64,000 bases of DNA from Archangium_A sp035910535 (lineage in GTDB: Bacteria; Myxococcota; Myxococcia; Myxococcales; Myxococcaceae): contig JAMHXF010000030.1 in the NCBI GenBank assembly GCA_035910535.1, positions 1 to 64,000 on the forward strand, read 5' to 3'. Position numbers and translations under genes: made by a program. Shown one piece after another: positions 25,958 to 33,728 of this stretch. Within the stretch, counting starts at the first letter, position 1. Every line of letters begins with the position of its first letter. Under the pieces are notes generated by a model that had not been told where the DNA came from, searched no databases, and saw only the letters and a list, made by a program, of their open reading frames with translations.

Positions 25958-27061
25958 ATGCGCCTGACACCGTGGTTGAGCCTCGTGGTTCTCGTCGCAG
26001 CGGGTTGTGCCCACACGCGCGGAGCCAATGTCGGCAACGCACAAGAAGTGAAGTTCGACGAGGTGCTCATCACCGGCGACCTCGAGCTCGAGAAGCTCAA
26101 CGACGAAGAGCTCTTCGCGGCGGCGACGTCTTTCTATGCGGCTGAAGAATACGCGCAGGCGGCTCGCTACTTCGGCCGCATTTGCGATTTTCACCCGCAG
26201 TCACGGCACTACCGACCGGCGCTCTACAACGCAGGGCTCGCGCTCGAGAAGTTGAAGGAGTGGGACGACGCGTGGGTTCGGTTCTCGGTGCTCGCCGACA
26301 CGAAGGGCAACGCTGACGCGCTCGACGCTGCGTTTCGCGTAGCCGAGTGCGACTACCACCTCGAGCGCTACACCGAGGCCATCGAGCTGCTGCGCGCCAT
26401 CGCCGATCGCAGCGACCTCGCCTCAGACAAGCGCATCGAAGCGCGCGTGCAGCAGGGCATCTGCGAGCTCGAAATGGGCAGCAAAGACGCCGCCGAGTCG
26501 ACGTTGCGCAGCGCGCTGACCTATTGGAACGGGCTTCCCGACAAAGACCTCGTCGACGACTACTTCCCCGGCCAGGCGCAGTTCTTCCTCGGGGAGATCT
26601 TCCGCCTTCACTACGAGGCCGTGCAGCTCGACGGCAGCAAGAGCACCGACAAGCTGGCCGAAGATCTCGAGTACAAGTCAGAGCTCCTGCTGTCGTCGCA
26701 AGGGCACTACCTGCGCGCGATTCGAATCGGCAATGGCTACTGGGCGACCGCGTCAGGCAATCGTATCGGCGGGCTGTACGAGAGCATGTACGAGCACATG
26801 ATGAACGCGCCCGCGCCGGGCGAGCTGAGCGCCCCCGAGCAGGACGTGTACCGCGCCGAGCTGCGCAAGAAGATCCGCGTGCTGATCAGCAAGGCCATCA
26901 CCGTGTACGAGCGCACACTGGAGGCCGCCGAACGCATCGGCGCGTCGAGCCCCTTCGTTCAGCAGACACGAGAGAGCCTGACGCGCATGAAGCAGCTGCT
27001 GCTCGCCGAAGCGAAGGCCGAAGAAGCAGAGAAGAGCCCGGCGACGCCGCCCGGGTCGTAA
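25958..27061 (+). CDS. TPR-containing lipoprotein
   Basis: The 367-residue protein has a lipoprotein signal (MRLTPWLSLVVLVAAGC, lipidated Cys17) and then tandem TPR-like helices from about residue 45 (ELFAAATSFYAAEEYAQAARYFG, PALYNAGLALEKLKEWDDAWVRF, AAFRVAECDYHLERYTEAIELL). It probably sits on the periplasmic face of a membrane and scaffolds an envelope complex, similar in style to YbgF/BamD-like proteins, though I see no specific match. It precedes the M48 protease by 12 nt, and the two may be co-transcribed. Confidence 0.82.
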   Translation: MRLTPWLSLVVLVAAGCAHTRGANVGNAQEVKFDEVLITGDLELEKLNDEELFAAATSFYAAEEYAQAARYFGRICDFHPQSRHYRPALYNAGLALEKLKEWDDAWVRFSVLADTKGNADALDAAFRVAECDYHLERYTEAIELLRAIADRSDLASDKRIEARVQQGICELEMGSKDAAESTLRSALTYWNGLPDKDLVDDYFPGQAQFFLGEIFRLHYEAVQLDGSKSTDKLAEDLEYKSELLLSSQGHYLRAIRIGNGYWATASGNRIGGLYESMYEHMMNAPAPGELSAPEQDVYRAELRKKIRVLISKAITVYERTLEAAERIGASSPFVQQTRESLTRMKQLLLAEAKAEEAEKSPATPPGS

Positions 27062-27073
27062 GCTCGCCGCGGC

Positions 27074-28282
27074 GTGGAGCCGCTCTACACCGCAGCCGAG
27101 CTCGTCGAGATCGAGGCGTACCATTCGCCCGTCTACACGGCGGCGTTGGTCGACCTCGTGGTGTGGCCCGTGGTGCTGGCGTTGCTCGCCGCGTTCGCGT
27201 GGCGTTGGTACCCGGCGCGCCTGGCACGGGGGGCCGGTGATTCTCCGCTCACGCGCATCTGGGGTGATGCGGGGTGGAAACCGTCGCTGGTGTTCGCGCT
27301 CGGTTATTTCCTGCTGCTCTCACTCATCAACCTGCCGGTGAATGTGTGGTTCGGGTACGTGCGCGAACACGAGTTCGGCATGTCGAACGAGTCGCTCGGT
27401 GCGTATCTGCTCGACGGGCTCAAGAGCCAGGCGTTGATGCTGCTCTCGGTGAGCGCGCTCACCTTCGGGCTCTTCGGAGTGGCGAGAAAGACGAAGCACT
27501 GGTGGTGGCTCGTCGGGCTCGCCGCGTCGTTGGCGCTCGTGGTGTCGACCGCGATGGACCCATACCGCGCGCGGCTCTACGTCGATCAAACACCGCTGGC
27601 TGACGGGCCGGTGCGCACGCGCATCACAGAGGTCCTCAAGAAGGCCGACATCGCCTTCGCGGACATTCTCGTGGTGCACACCTCAGAGAAGTCGAAGCGC
27701 GTGCAGGCCGCGTTCGCCGGCACCGGGCCGACGCGTACGATTCTGCTGACCGACACCCTGCTCACGTCGATGAGCGAGAACGAAGTCGTCGCCGCCGTCG
27801 CGCACGAAGCGGGTCACGTTCACGAGTCCCGGTGGCCAGGTCGCGTGCTCTCGCCGCTCGCGGTGTTTGCGTTGCTGGGTTTTCTTGAATGGCTGTTTCG
27901 CGTGGCTGCAAAACGAACCTGGTACGGCATCACCCAGCGCGGTGACGTGCGCGTGCTGCCGTTGTTGGTGCTGGTGTTCGACCTCACGGTGCAGCTCGTC
28001 ACGCCCTTCACTGCGGCGCTTTCACGCCAAAGGGAGCTCGCGGCTGATCTCTACGCGCTTCAACTGACCGGCGATGCGACCTCGCTCACGTCACTCTTCA
28101 CGCAGCTCGGCCGAATCAACAAGGTCGATCCGAGCCCTCCGCGTTGGTACGTGCTGTCGGGCGTTTCTCACCCGACCATCGCGCAGCGCATCGAGGCGAT
28201 TCAGAAGAACGCCACACCGCCACCGATGACGCCGGTCAACGTGGGAACTTCGGTGCAGCAAGCGCCGGGGGTCATGCGGTAG
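27074..28282 (+). CDS. Ste24-type M48 membrane metalloprotease
   Basis: The 402-residue protein has several membrane helices in its N-terminal 190 residues (near 25-42, 75-95, 115-140 and 150-165) and the zinc motif HEAGH (His244, Glu245, His248) in VVAAVAHEAGHVHESRWPG. A further Glu ligand is likely in RQRELAADLYA, and the C-terminal SHPTIAQRIEAIQ is typical of the family. This is the CAAX-protease/Ste24 layout. In bacteria such enzymes act in membrane quality control. The start is GTG 27074, with a TAAGCT hexamer 9 nt upstream and no Shine-Dalgarno. Its final 82 nt overlap the convergent gene. Confidence 0.9.
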   Translation: MEPLYTAAELVEIEAYHSPVYTAALVDLVVWPVVLALLAAFAWRWYPARLARGAGDSPLTRIWGDAGWKPSLVFALGYFLLLSLINLPVNVWFGYVREHEFGMSNESLGAYLLDGLKSQALMLLSVSALTFGLFGVARKTKHWWWLVGLAASLALVVSTAMDPYRARLYVDQTPLADGPVRTRITEVLKKADIAFADILVVHTSEKSKRVQAAFAGTGPTRTILLTDTLLTSMSENEVVAAVAHEAGHVHESRWPGRVLSPLAVFALLGFLEWLFRVAAKRTWYGITQRGDVRVLPLLVLVFDLTVQLVTPFTAALSRQRELAADLYALQLTGDATSLTSLFTQLGRINKVDPSPPRWYVLSGVSHPTIAQRIEAIQKNATPPPMTPVNVGTSVQQAPGVMR

Positions 28283-28971
28283 CGCGCTTCGGCTTCGAGG
28301 AAGAAGTGCTTGCCGAAGAACACGTCGAGCCCCGCTGCGGCCGCGAAGCCGAACGAAAACTTGCCGGGGTTACCGAGGTTCTCATTCACCGCAAAAGACA
28401 CCGAGCCGTAGGGCTTCACGGGTGAGCTCGGGAACAACGAGACCTTCACGCCGAGCACGTCCCACGTGCGGCTGTTCTGGCGGAACTCAAGGTCGCTGCG
28501 CAGCGAGAACCAGCGCGCGATTCGCAGCTCGAGCCCCGGCGAGTGCGTGAAGCCGGGCTCACCAAACTCCACCGGGCCATCGGGAGCTGCGACCGTCGTC
28601 GAGAAGCCCGGCATGTACTTGATGGCGAGGAACCCCGGTCGCGTGTTGACTGGCTTCGCGACGCGCTGCTGCACCACCACCGGGGCGGGAGCAGGCGCTG
28701 CGTACACCATGGGGGGAGGCGAATAGATGACGGGCGGCGGCGCGGGCTGCACGTAGACCGGCGGCGGTGGCGCGTACACGACGGGCGGCGCTTGCACGTA
28801 CTGAACAGGCGCGGGCGCGATGATCGGGTCGCAGTGACGACGGTGCTTCATGTACCCGACGACGGTCTGGCCCGGCGCTAGCTGCACCGCCACGTAACGA
28901 CAGCGTGCGGCCGCTGGAGCGGCCATCCCCACCACACAGAACACGGCGAACAGACGAGCGAAGCGAGCCAT
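28201..28971 (-). CDS. Secreted Pro-rich protein with barrel-like C-terminus
   Basis: The 256-residue product has a signal peptide (MARFARLFAVFCVVGMAAPAAA), a Pro/Val/Tyr-rich stretch of short repeats (YAPPPPVYVQPAPPPVIYSP) at about 55-105, and a C-terminal region with alternating strands that ends in Phe (GVIGGGVAFF), consistent with a small outer-membrane barrel. Family unknown. The Pro-rich part may span or bind peptidoglycan. It overlaps the M48 gene tail-to-tail by 82 nt, which is unusually long. Confidence 0.7.
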   Translation of the reverse strand: MARFARLFAVFCVVGMAAPAAARCRYVAVQLAPGQTVVGYMKHRRHCDPIIAPAPVQYVQAPPVVYAPPPPVYVQPAPPPVIYSPPPMVYAAPAPAPVVVQQRVAKPVNTRPGFLAIKYMPGFSTTVAAPDGPVEFGEPGFTHSPGLELRIARWFSLRSDLEFRQNSRTWDVLGVKVSLFPSSPVKPYGSVSFAVNENLGNPGKFSFGFAAAAGLDVFFGKHFFLEAEARYRMTPGACCTEVPTLTGVIGGGVAFF

Positions 28972-29039
28972 GTGACTTCAGTTGCCGGAGCTCGGAAAAG
29001 TGATCGTCGTGTTCGTTCGTGTTTCGCAAACCCCTTGAA

Positions 29040-29426
29040 TCAGCGGGCGAAGAACTTGAGCAGGTTCTGCGCGCGGCGCTGAATGGGTGAGACGACGTTG
29101 GCGGCGACCTCCAGGTCTTGAAAGCCGGTGCTGTCTCCGCGCTTGAGCCGCAGCTCGCCGCGATTCACGCGCGCCAACACGGTGGAGCCATCGAGCCGAA
29201 TCGCCTCGTCGTACGACGCTTCTGCTTCGCCGAACTTGCCTTGCTCGTGCAGCACGGAGCCGAGCGCTGCGTGCACGCCCGCGTCGTACGGGTTGAGCAC
29301 GAGAATGCCGGTGAAGATGATGACGGCGCCGTCGAGGTCTCCTGCGTCGAGGAGCTCGAAGGCCTTCGAGGTGAGGGCCTGCGCCTGGTCGGAAGTGATG
29401 CCGAAGTCTTGAGCGAGCGTGGTCAT
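29040..29426 (-). CDS. Small TPR protein, SycD/LcrH-like chaperone
   Basis: This 128-residue all-TPR protein has no signal peptide. Its helices read ITSDQAQALTSKAFELLDAG, DGAVIIFTGILVLNPYDAGVHAALGSVLHEQGKF and EAEASYDEAIRLDGSTVLARVNRGELRLKRG (quoted in pieces of the TPR units). Length, three TPRs and the 'LNPYDAGVHAALGSVLHEQG' segment closely resemble class II type III secretion chaperones (SycD/LcrH/IpgC), which hold hydrophobic translocators before export. It is 10 nt downstream of the Pro-rich protein gene and should share its mRNA, the usual substrate-chaperone arrangement. Ordinary TPR adaptor proteins are the alternative. Confidence 0.75.
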   Translation of the reverse strand: MTTLAQDFGITSDQAQALTSKAFELLDAGDLDGAVIIFTGILVLNPYDAGVHAALGSVLHEQGKFGEAEASYDEAIRLDGSTVLARVNRGELRLKRGDSTGFQDLEVAANVVSPIQRRAQNLLKFFAR

Positions 29427-29436
29427 GGTCGTGGCC

Positions 29437-30420
29437 TCACTTGATGTTGCGGACGGAGTTCATCGCGATGTCCGACCACAACTTCGCGGTGTTCGACATC
29501 ATCTGGGAGAGTTGGCTGAGCATGTTCATGACTGACTGCTGCTTCGCTTGAAGCTGCGCCATCTTCGCGGCCTTGAGACCGGCTTCCATGTTCGGGTCGT
29601 TGGCAATCGCCTCCATCTGTTTCACCAGATGGTCTGCGCTGTTTCCGAGGTTCTCGAGCGCGCCGTCGATGCCAGGAAGTGTCGACGGAGGAGGCTTCGG
29701 AATATCAGCACCGGGAGCAGGCGGAGTCGTCGCACCAGGCGGGGTCGTCTCGCCTGGATTGGGTGTCGTGCCGCCGGTGATCGGCGATGTAGTCGTACCA
29801 ACGCCAGGCGTCGGAACGTTTCGCTCAGCCTTCACCTCGGCAGTGACCTGATCCTTGATGGCCTTCCGTTCTGCGCGCAGCCCCTCAACGATGGAGAGGC
29901 AGTCGCTCAGGCTGGCCTTGTCGTCACCCTTCATGAACTTGGCAAGAATCTCCGGGTTGTCGATGAGGCGCTGCGCAGCGGCCCGCTCGGACGGAGTACG
30001 GAACGGGTCGTTGGCAACTGCACGAATGTTGTCCATCGACAGCGCGCTCTCGCCGGGCCGCCCGGGAATCTTCAAGGCAACGAGCGCCGAGAAGTCACCC
30101 ATCAGGCTCTCGGTCTTTGAGATCTGAGTACCCAGCCGCTGGTAGTCCTCGTTGTCGGCGAGCCGAGCTTCGATGTCGGTCTTCACGGCCGCGTAGCCAG
30201 TGGGGCCATTGTTCGTCGAGCCCGAGGCACCCTGCGTCGATGACTGAGACGGGGGCGGCGGCGGCGGCCGCGGCGCTGGTGCTGGTGCTGCAGTGTTCGA
30301 CGGAGGAGGAGGTGGCGGCACGATGGCGGGCTGCATCGCCTGCATCGAGCGGTGATTGACCTCCTCCGAGCCTTGCTGAATCGGACCGTGCGTCGGGCGC
30401 TGCGTGTTTTGAATCGTCAT
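29437..30420 (-). CDS. Signal-less Pro/Thr-rich protein, candidate type III-like substrate
   Basis: The 327-residue protein has no signal peptide. The first ~80 residues are disordered and rich in Pro, Gln, Ser and Thr (polyproline runs). A helical domain (about 80-200) contains VANDPFRTPSERAAAQRLID and NPEILAKFMKGDDKASLSDC, which resembles the repeats of HrpF/NolX-type secretion proteins. A second Pro/Thr/Gly linker follows, then a C-terminal helix with Met-rich amphipathic character (NMLSQLSQMMSNTAKLW). ATG 30420 is chosen because AAGGAG lies just upstream. A sigma-54-like promoter precedes it and a SycD-like chaperone gene follows. Secretion is inferred, not shown. Confidence 0.65.
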   Translation of the reverse strand: MTIQNTQRPTHGPIQQGSEEVNHRSMQAMQPAIVPPPPPPSNTAAPAPAPRPPPPPPSQSSTQGASGSTNNGPTGYAAVKTDIEARLADNEDYQRLGTQISKTESLMGDFSALVALKIPGRPGESALSMDNIRAVANDPFRTPSERAAAQRLIDNPEILAKFMKGDDKASLSDCLSIVEGLRAERKAIKDQVTAEVKAERNVPTPGVGTTTSPITGGTTPNPGETTPPGATTPPAPGADIPKPPPSTLPGIDGALENLGNSADHLVKQMEAIANDPNMEAGLKAAKMAQLQAKQQSVMNMLSQLSQMMSNTAKLWSDIAMNSVRNIK

Positions 30421-30459
30421 TGTCTGCTCCTTGGTGAAGGTGAACTCGCAGCCCACCTC

Positions 30460-30474
30460 GCAGGACGCGTGCCA
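30460..30474 (-). promoter_or_regulatory. Sigma-54-type -24/-12 promoter
   Basis: On the minus strand TGGCACGCGTCCTGC fits the consensus TGGCACG-N4-TTGC at 14 of the specified or free positions, with invariant GG and GC exactly 10 nt apart. It is about 40 nt upstream of ATG 30420, giving a ~28-nt leader that contains the AAGGAG ribosome site. Such promoters need an activator ATPase, so the genes downstream are probably switched on conditionally. Confidence 0.6.
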
Positions 30475-30547
30475 ACCGAAACCCCTCGGAATTCACTCAG
30501 TTGCAACCGCGTAGCGATCCGAGATCGTGGACTGTAGGGTGCCCACG

Positions 30548-30979
30548 ATGCGCGTGATGAGCCTCGACCTCGGAACCAAGACCATTGGCCTCGCGGTCAC
30601 CGACGAGCTGGGCATTACGGCGCAAGGCCTGCCGACGCTCGAACGTCGCGGCCTGCGTCGAGACCTCGAGGCGCTCGTCGCCAGGGTCGACGACTACAAC
30701 GTCGAGCGCTTCGTCATCGGGCTCCCCTTGAACATGGACGGCTCCGAAGGCCCGCGTGCGGAGATGACGCGAAAGTTCGGCGCCGCGCTCGCGGACGCCA
30801 CCCACCGCCCCGTTCTCTACTGGGACGAACGCCTCACCACCGTCGCCGCACAACGTTCACTGCTCGAGGCCGACGTCTCGCGACGAAAACGCAAAGAAGT
30901 CATCGATCAGGTCGCCGCGATGCTCATCCTCCAAGGGTGGATGGATTCGCAGCCGCGCACGGTGAGTCCCGAAACGTAG
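30548..30979 (+). CDS. ruvX: RuvX/YqgF family Holliday junction resolvase-like nuclease
   Basis: The 143-residue RNase H-fold protein has the conserved opening MSLDLGTKTIGLAVTDELG with its catalytic Asp, FVIGLPLNMDGSEGPRA in the middle, DERLTT with the conserved acidic residue, and DQVAAMLILQGWMD at the C-terminus with the last Asp. It is of normal family length. YqgF proteins act in 16S rRNA 5' processing and/or DNA repair. ATG 30548 is preferred; a TAGGGT hexamer ends 7 nt before it and there is no Shine-Dalgarno sequence. Confidence 0.93.
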   Translation: MRVMSLDLGTKTIGLAVTDELGITAQGLPTLERRGLRRDLEALVARVDDYNVERFVIGLPLNMDGSEGPRAEMTRKFGAALADATHRPVLYWDERLTTVAAQRSLLEADVSRRKRKEVIDQVAAMLILQGWMDSQPRTVSPET

Positions 30980-31024
30980 ACCCGTCTCGTTCGCGAAATC
31001 GTCGCAATACCGCGTAGTTCAGCT

Positions 31025-31039
31025 TGGCCGCAGTTCTGC
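31025..31039 (+). promoter_or_regulatory. Sigma-54-type -24/-12 promoter
   Basis: TGGCCGCAGTTCTGC, followed by A, keeps the GG and GC dinucleotides 10 nt apart and ends CTGCA like the element at 30460-30474. It lies 29 nt before ATG 31069, leaving a short leader with a strong GGAGG at 31060-31064. It is a slightly weaker match at -24 (CCG instead of CAC). Confidence 0.5.
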
Positions 31040-31068
31040 ACAGCGAGCCTCCAACCCACGGAGGCTTC

Positions 31069-32538
31069 ATGAGCGGAATCGACGGAGTCGGAGCACCTGC
31101 AGGTCACGGCGCAATCGAGTCACACGACTTCGATGCACCGTCGGCCGGCAGCACCACGAGCGGCGCAAGCAAGGGCGGCATGGCCTCGATGTTCGGCGAT
31201 GCCGCGAAGAACTCCATCGGCCAGTTCGCCTCGCAAGGCCTGGAGCAGATGAAGGGCCAGCAGGGCGGCGCGCCAGACTTCATGAGCATCATCGGCACGC
31301 TCTTCGGTGGGCCGATTGGCGCCGCGCTCGCCACCGGCAACGCGATGGAGCTCGGTGGAATTCTCGGCAAGATCTTCGACCTCATCGGCAAGGCCGGAGG
31401 CCAGGGTGGAAACGCCCAGCCGACGGCCGACACCAGCTCGAGCGCCGCCGCATCGAAGCCTGAAGCGAAGAGCAACGTCGAGCACACCACCACCACCGAC
31501 CACCAGCTTCGCGAAGCCAATCGATCACGCGACTACGTGGGCGTGCAGGAAAAGGTGGAGGTCAGCGGCTCGTACAAAGACGAAGGCATCGAAATGCAGG
31601 GCCGCGCGGCTGCCGAAGCACACGCGCACGCGTCAGCCGAGAGCGAGAGCTACAACGCGAACGGGCGCGTCGGCGCGAAGGTGAAGGCAGACGCCAGCGT
31701 CGGCGCCTCGGCTGAAGTCGAAGGCAGCATCAAGACCGACGTCGCGCAAATCGAAGGCCGCGCACGCGTCAGCGCTGAAGCGGCCGCACGCGCACAGGCT
31801 GAAGCGAGCGCAGGCCTCGACGGGCTCAACGCGCGCGCCAGCAGTGAAGTCGGCGTGAAGAGCGACGCAAAAGCGAGCAGCAACATGAGCGCGTTGGGCG
31901 GCATGGTGACAGGCGAGGCCGACGCCTGGGCCGAGGCCGGGGCAGGCGCGAAGGCAGACGCACGGGCGACCGTCTCCTTCGCGCCGCCCCAGGCCGCGGT
32001 CGATGCCGAAGCGGGCGCCTTCGCAGGTGCGCGCGCCGGCTTCAGCGCGAAGGGCGGCTTTCCGGGCGGCAAGGTGGGCATCACCGCCAACGTGCACGCG
32101 GGCGCAGGCGCACGCATCGAACTCCACGGAGAGCTGGGCGCCGACGGGAAGTACCGGCTCGCCTTTGGCTTCGGCGCTGCCGTCGCGGTGGGCTTCTCGT
32201 TCCGCATCGACGTGGAGATCGACATGAAAGACGCCGGCAGCGCCATCAGCGGCATCTTCGGCGCGGCGAACCAGATCATCAGCGGCCTCTTCCAGATGGT
32301 CGGCGGCATGTTCGGCGGCGGCCAGGGCGACGGCAGCAAGGCGAACTCCGTCATCGGTGACGCAGCGAAGAACGTCGGCCCCATGCTCAGTCAGTTCGCC
32401 GGCAAGAACGGCATGGGCAACGCCGTCACGTCCCGCGACAACGACGACACGAAGCTGGTCGACGAGTCGCACGAAGAATCAGGTGGCTGGGAAGACAGCG
32501 TCGAGACGAACCACACCATTGAAGGGAGCCTGACGTGA
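31069..32538 (+). CDS. Ala-rich repetitive protein with two hydrophobic segments
   Basis: The 489-residue protein has no signal peptide. A polar Ser/Gly/Ala N-terminus precedes a hydrophobic stretch (about 76-110: GTLFGGPIGAALATGNAMEL and GILGKIFDLIGKAGG). A ~230-residue region with alternating Ala/Ser/Val and charged residues (GAKVKADASVGASAEVEGS, AEAAARAQAEASAG) suggests a beta-solenoid or amphipathic repeat. A Gly-rich beta segment follows, then a second hydrophobic stretch (ISGIFGAANQIISGLFQMVG) and an acidic tail. Two hydrophobic hairpins are typical of pore-forming translocators or toxins. No family is recognised. It is translationally coupled to the TPR gene behind it and has its own sigma-54-like promoter. 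Confidence 0.75.
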   Translation: MSGIDGVGAPAGHGAIESHDFDAPSAGSTTSGASKGGMASMFGDAAKNSIGQFASQGLEQMKGQQGGAPDFMSIIGTLFGGPIGAALATGNAMELGGILGKIFDLIGKAGGQGGNAQPTADTSSSAAASKPEAKSNVEHTTTTDHQLREANRSRDYVGVQEKVEVSGSYKDEGIEMQGRAAAEAHAHASAESESYNANGRVGAKVKADASVGASAEVEGSIKTDVAQIEGRARVSAEAAARAQAEASAGLDGLNARASSEVGVKSDAKASSNMSALGGMVTGEADAWAEAGAGAKADARATVSFAPPQAAVDAEAGAFAGARAGFSAKGGFPGGKVGITANVHAGAGARIELHGELGADGKYRLAFGFGAAVAVGFSFRIDVEIDMKDAGSAISGIFGAANQIISGLFQMVGGMFGGGQGDGSKANSVIGDAAKNVGPMLSQFAGKNGMGNAVTSRDNDDTKLVDESHEESGGWEDSVETNHTIEGSLT

Positions 32539-33728
32539 ACATCATGCCCTTGTTGTCGGAAGCCGAGCGGTACCTCAGTGAGAATGACCTCGATCGCGCC
32601 GCGGCGATGTTCGAGCACGCGCAGAAACAGAGCGGTGGTCGCTCTCCCCTGCCGCTCGTCGGCATCGCGCGCGTCGCGTTTCTGATGAAGAAGACTGACG
32701 AGGCGACGATCATCGTCGACGGCGTGTTGAACGTCTTCCCGAAGTGCGCACCGGCGCTCTCATTGCGCGGCGTCATCGAAGAGGCGAAGGGCAACTTCGA
32801 GGCGGCCATCGAGCTCCATCAGCGCGCGCTCAAGCACGAGCCTGCACTCGCGATGGCGCACGTGAACCTGGGCCGCATCGCCGCGCAGCAAGAGAAGTGG
32901 TCCCACGCGGCGGCGAGCTACCAGTTGGCGCTCCAGCATGGCGCCGCGACGCCCGACGTCGGCGTGCAGTTCGGCAACGCGCTCTTCAAGGCTGGCCGCG
33001 GCACCGAGGCCGTGCGTGTGCTGGCCCACGTCGTCGAGGCCTACCCGAAGCACTTCGACGCGGTGGTGACGCTGGCCGACATGCTCACCGAGACGGGCCA
33101 GCTCGAGCTCGCCGCGCAACTGCTCGACAACGCCACGCCGCGCTTCCCGAAGAACGCGCTCATTCCGTCGAAGCGCGCGGTCATCGCGCTGCACCTGAAA
33201 GACCTCGACTCGGCGCGACGTGAGGCGTGGCGGGTGACGACGTTGGCGCCGATCGATGAAGAGGCGTGGTTGTTCGCGGCGGTGGTCGACACCATGCAAC
33301 TTCGCTTCGACACGGCTGAGAAGGCCTTGAAGCAGGTGCTCAAGCTCTCGCCGGGCAATTGGCGCGCGCTGTACCACCTGGGCGGCCTCTCAGACGCGAC
33401 GAAGGACAAGAAGGAGGCCAAGCGCTGCTACCGCGCAGCGATCGTCTCGAACCCACTCGCGTGGGAGCCGCTCAACAACCTCGCCATCATGCTGCTCGAG
33501 GAAGGAGGCACCGAGGCGCTGAAGGAAGCGCGCTCGCTGCTCGACCGCGCGGTTCGACTGGGCACTGCGCCTGACGCCATCGTCATTCGGTACAACCTCG
33601 CGCTCGCGTGCTTCCGGCTCGGAGACAAGCTGGGAACGCGTCGCGCGGCGCAGGAGCTGCTCAAGCTCGCGCCTGTCGACCACCCGATGGCGACCGAAGC
33701 GCAGCGCGTGCTCAAGCTGGCGGCGTGA
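32535..33728 (+). CDS. TPR protein coupled to the repetitive protein
   Basis: The 397-residue protein is built of about ten TPR units (for example AMAHVNLGRIAAQQEKWSHAAASYQLAL, in parts AHVNLGRIAAQQEKW and YQLALQHGAATPDVG). It has no signal or membrane helix, so it is cytoplasmic. The start is GTG 32535 inside the TGA of the previous gene; ATG 32544 is possible. The GTGA overlap means it is made together with the Ala-rich hydrophobic protein, and it is a plausible chaperone or export adaptor for it. Its 3' end overlaps the convergent membrane protein gene by 17 nt. Confidence 0.85.
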   Translation: MNIMPLLSEAERYLSENDLDRAAAMFEHAQKQSGGRSPLPLVGIARVAFLMKKTDEATIIVDGVLNVFPKCAPALSLRGVIEEAKGNFEAAIELHQRALKHEPALAMAHVNLGRIAAQQEKWSHAAASYQLALQHGAATPDVGVQFGNALFKAGRGTEAVRVLAHVVEAYPKHFDAVVTLADMLTETGQLELAAQLLDNATPRFPKNALIPSKRAVIALHLKDLDSARREAWRVTTLAPIDEEAWLFAAVVDTMQLRFDTAEKALKQVLKLSPGNWRALYHLGGLSDATKDKKEAKRCYRAAIVSNPLAWEPLNNLAIMLLEEGGTEALKEARSLLDRAVRLGTAPDAIVIRYNLALACFRLGDKLGTRRAAQELLKLAPVDHPMATEAQRVLKLAA

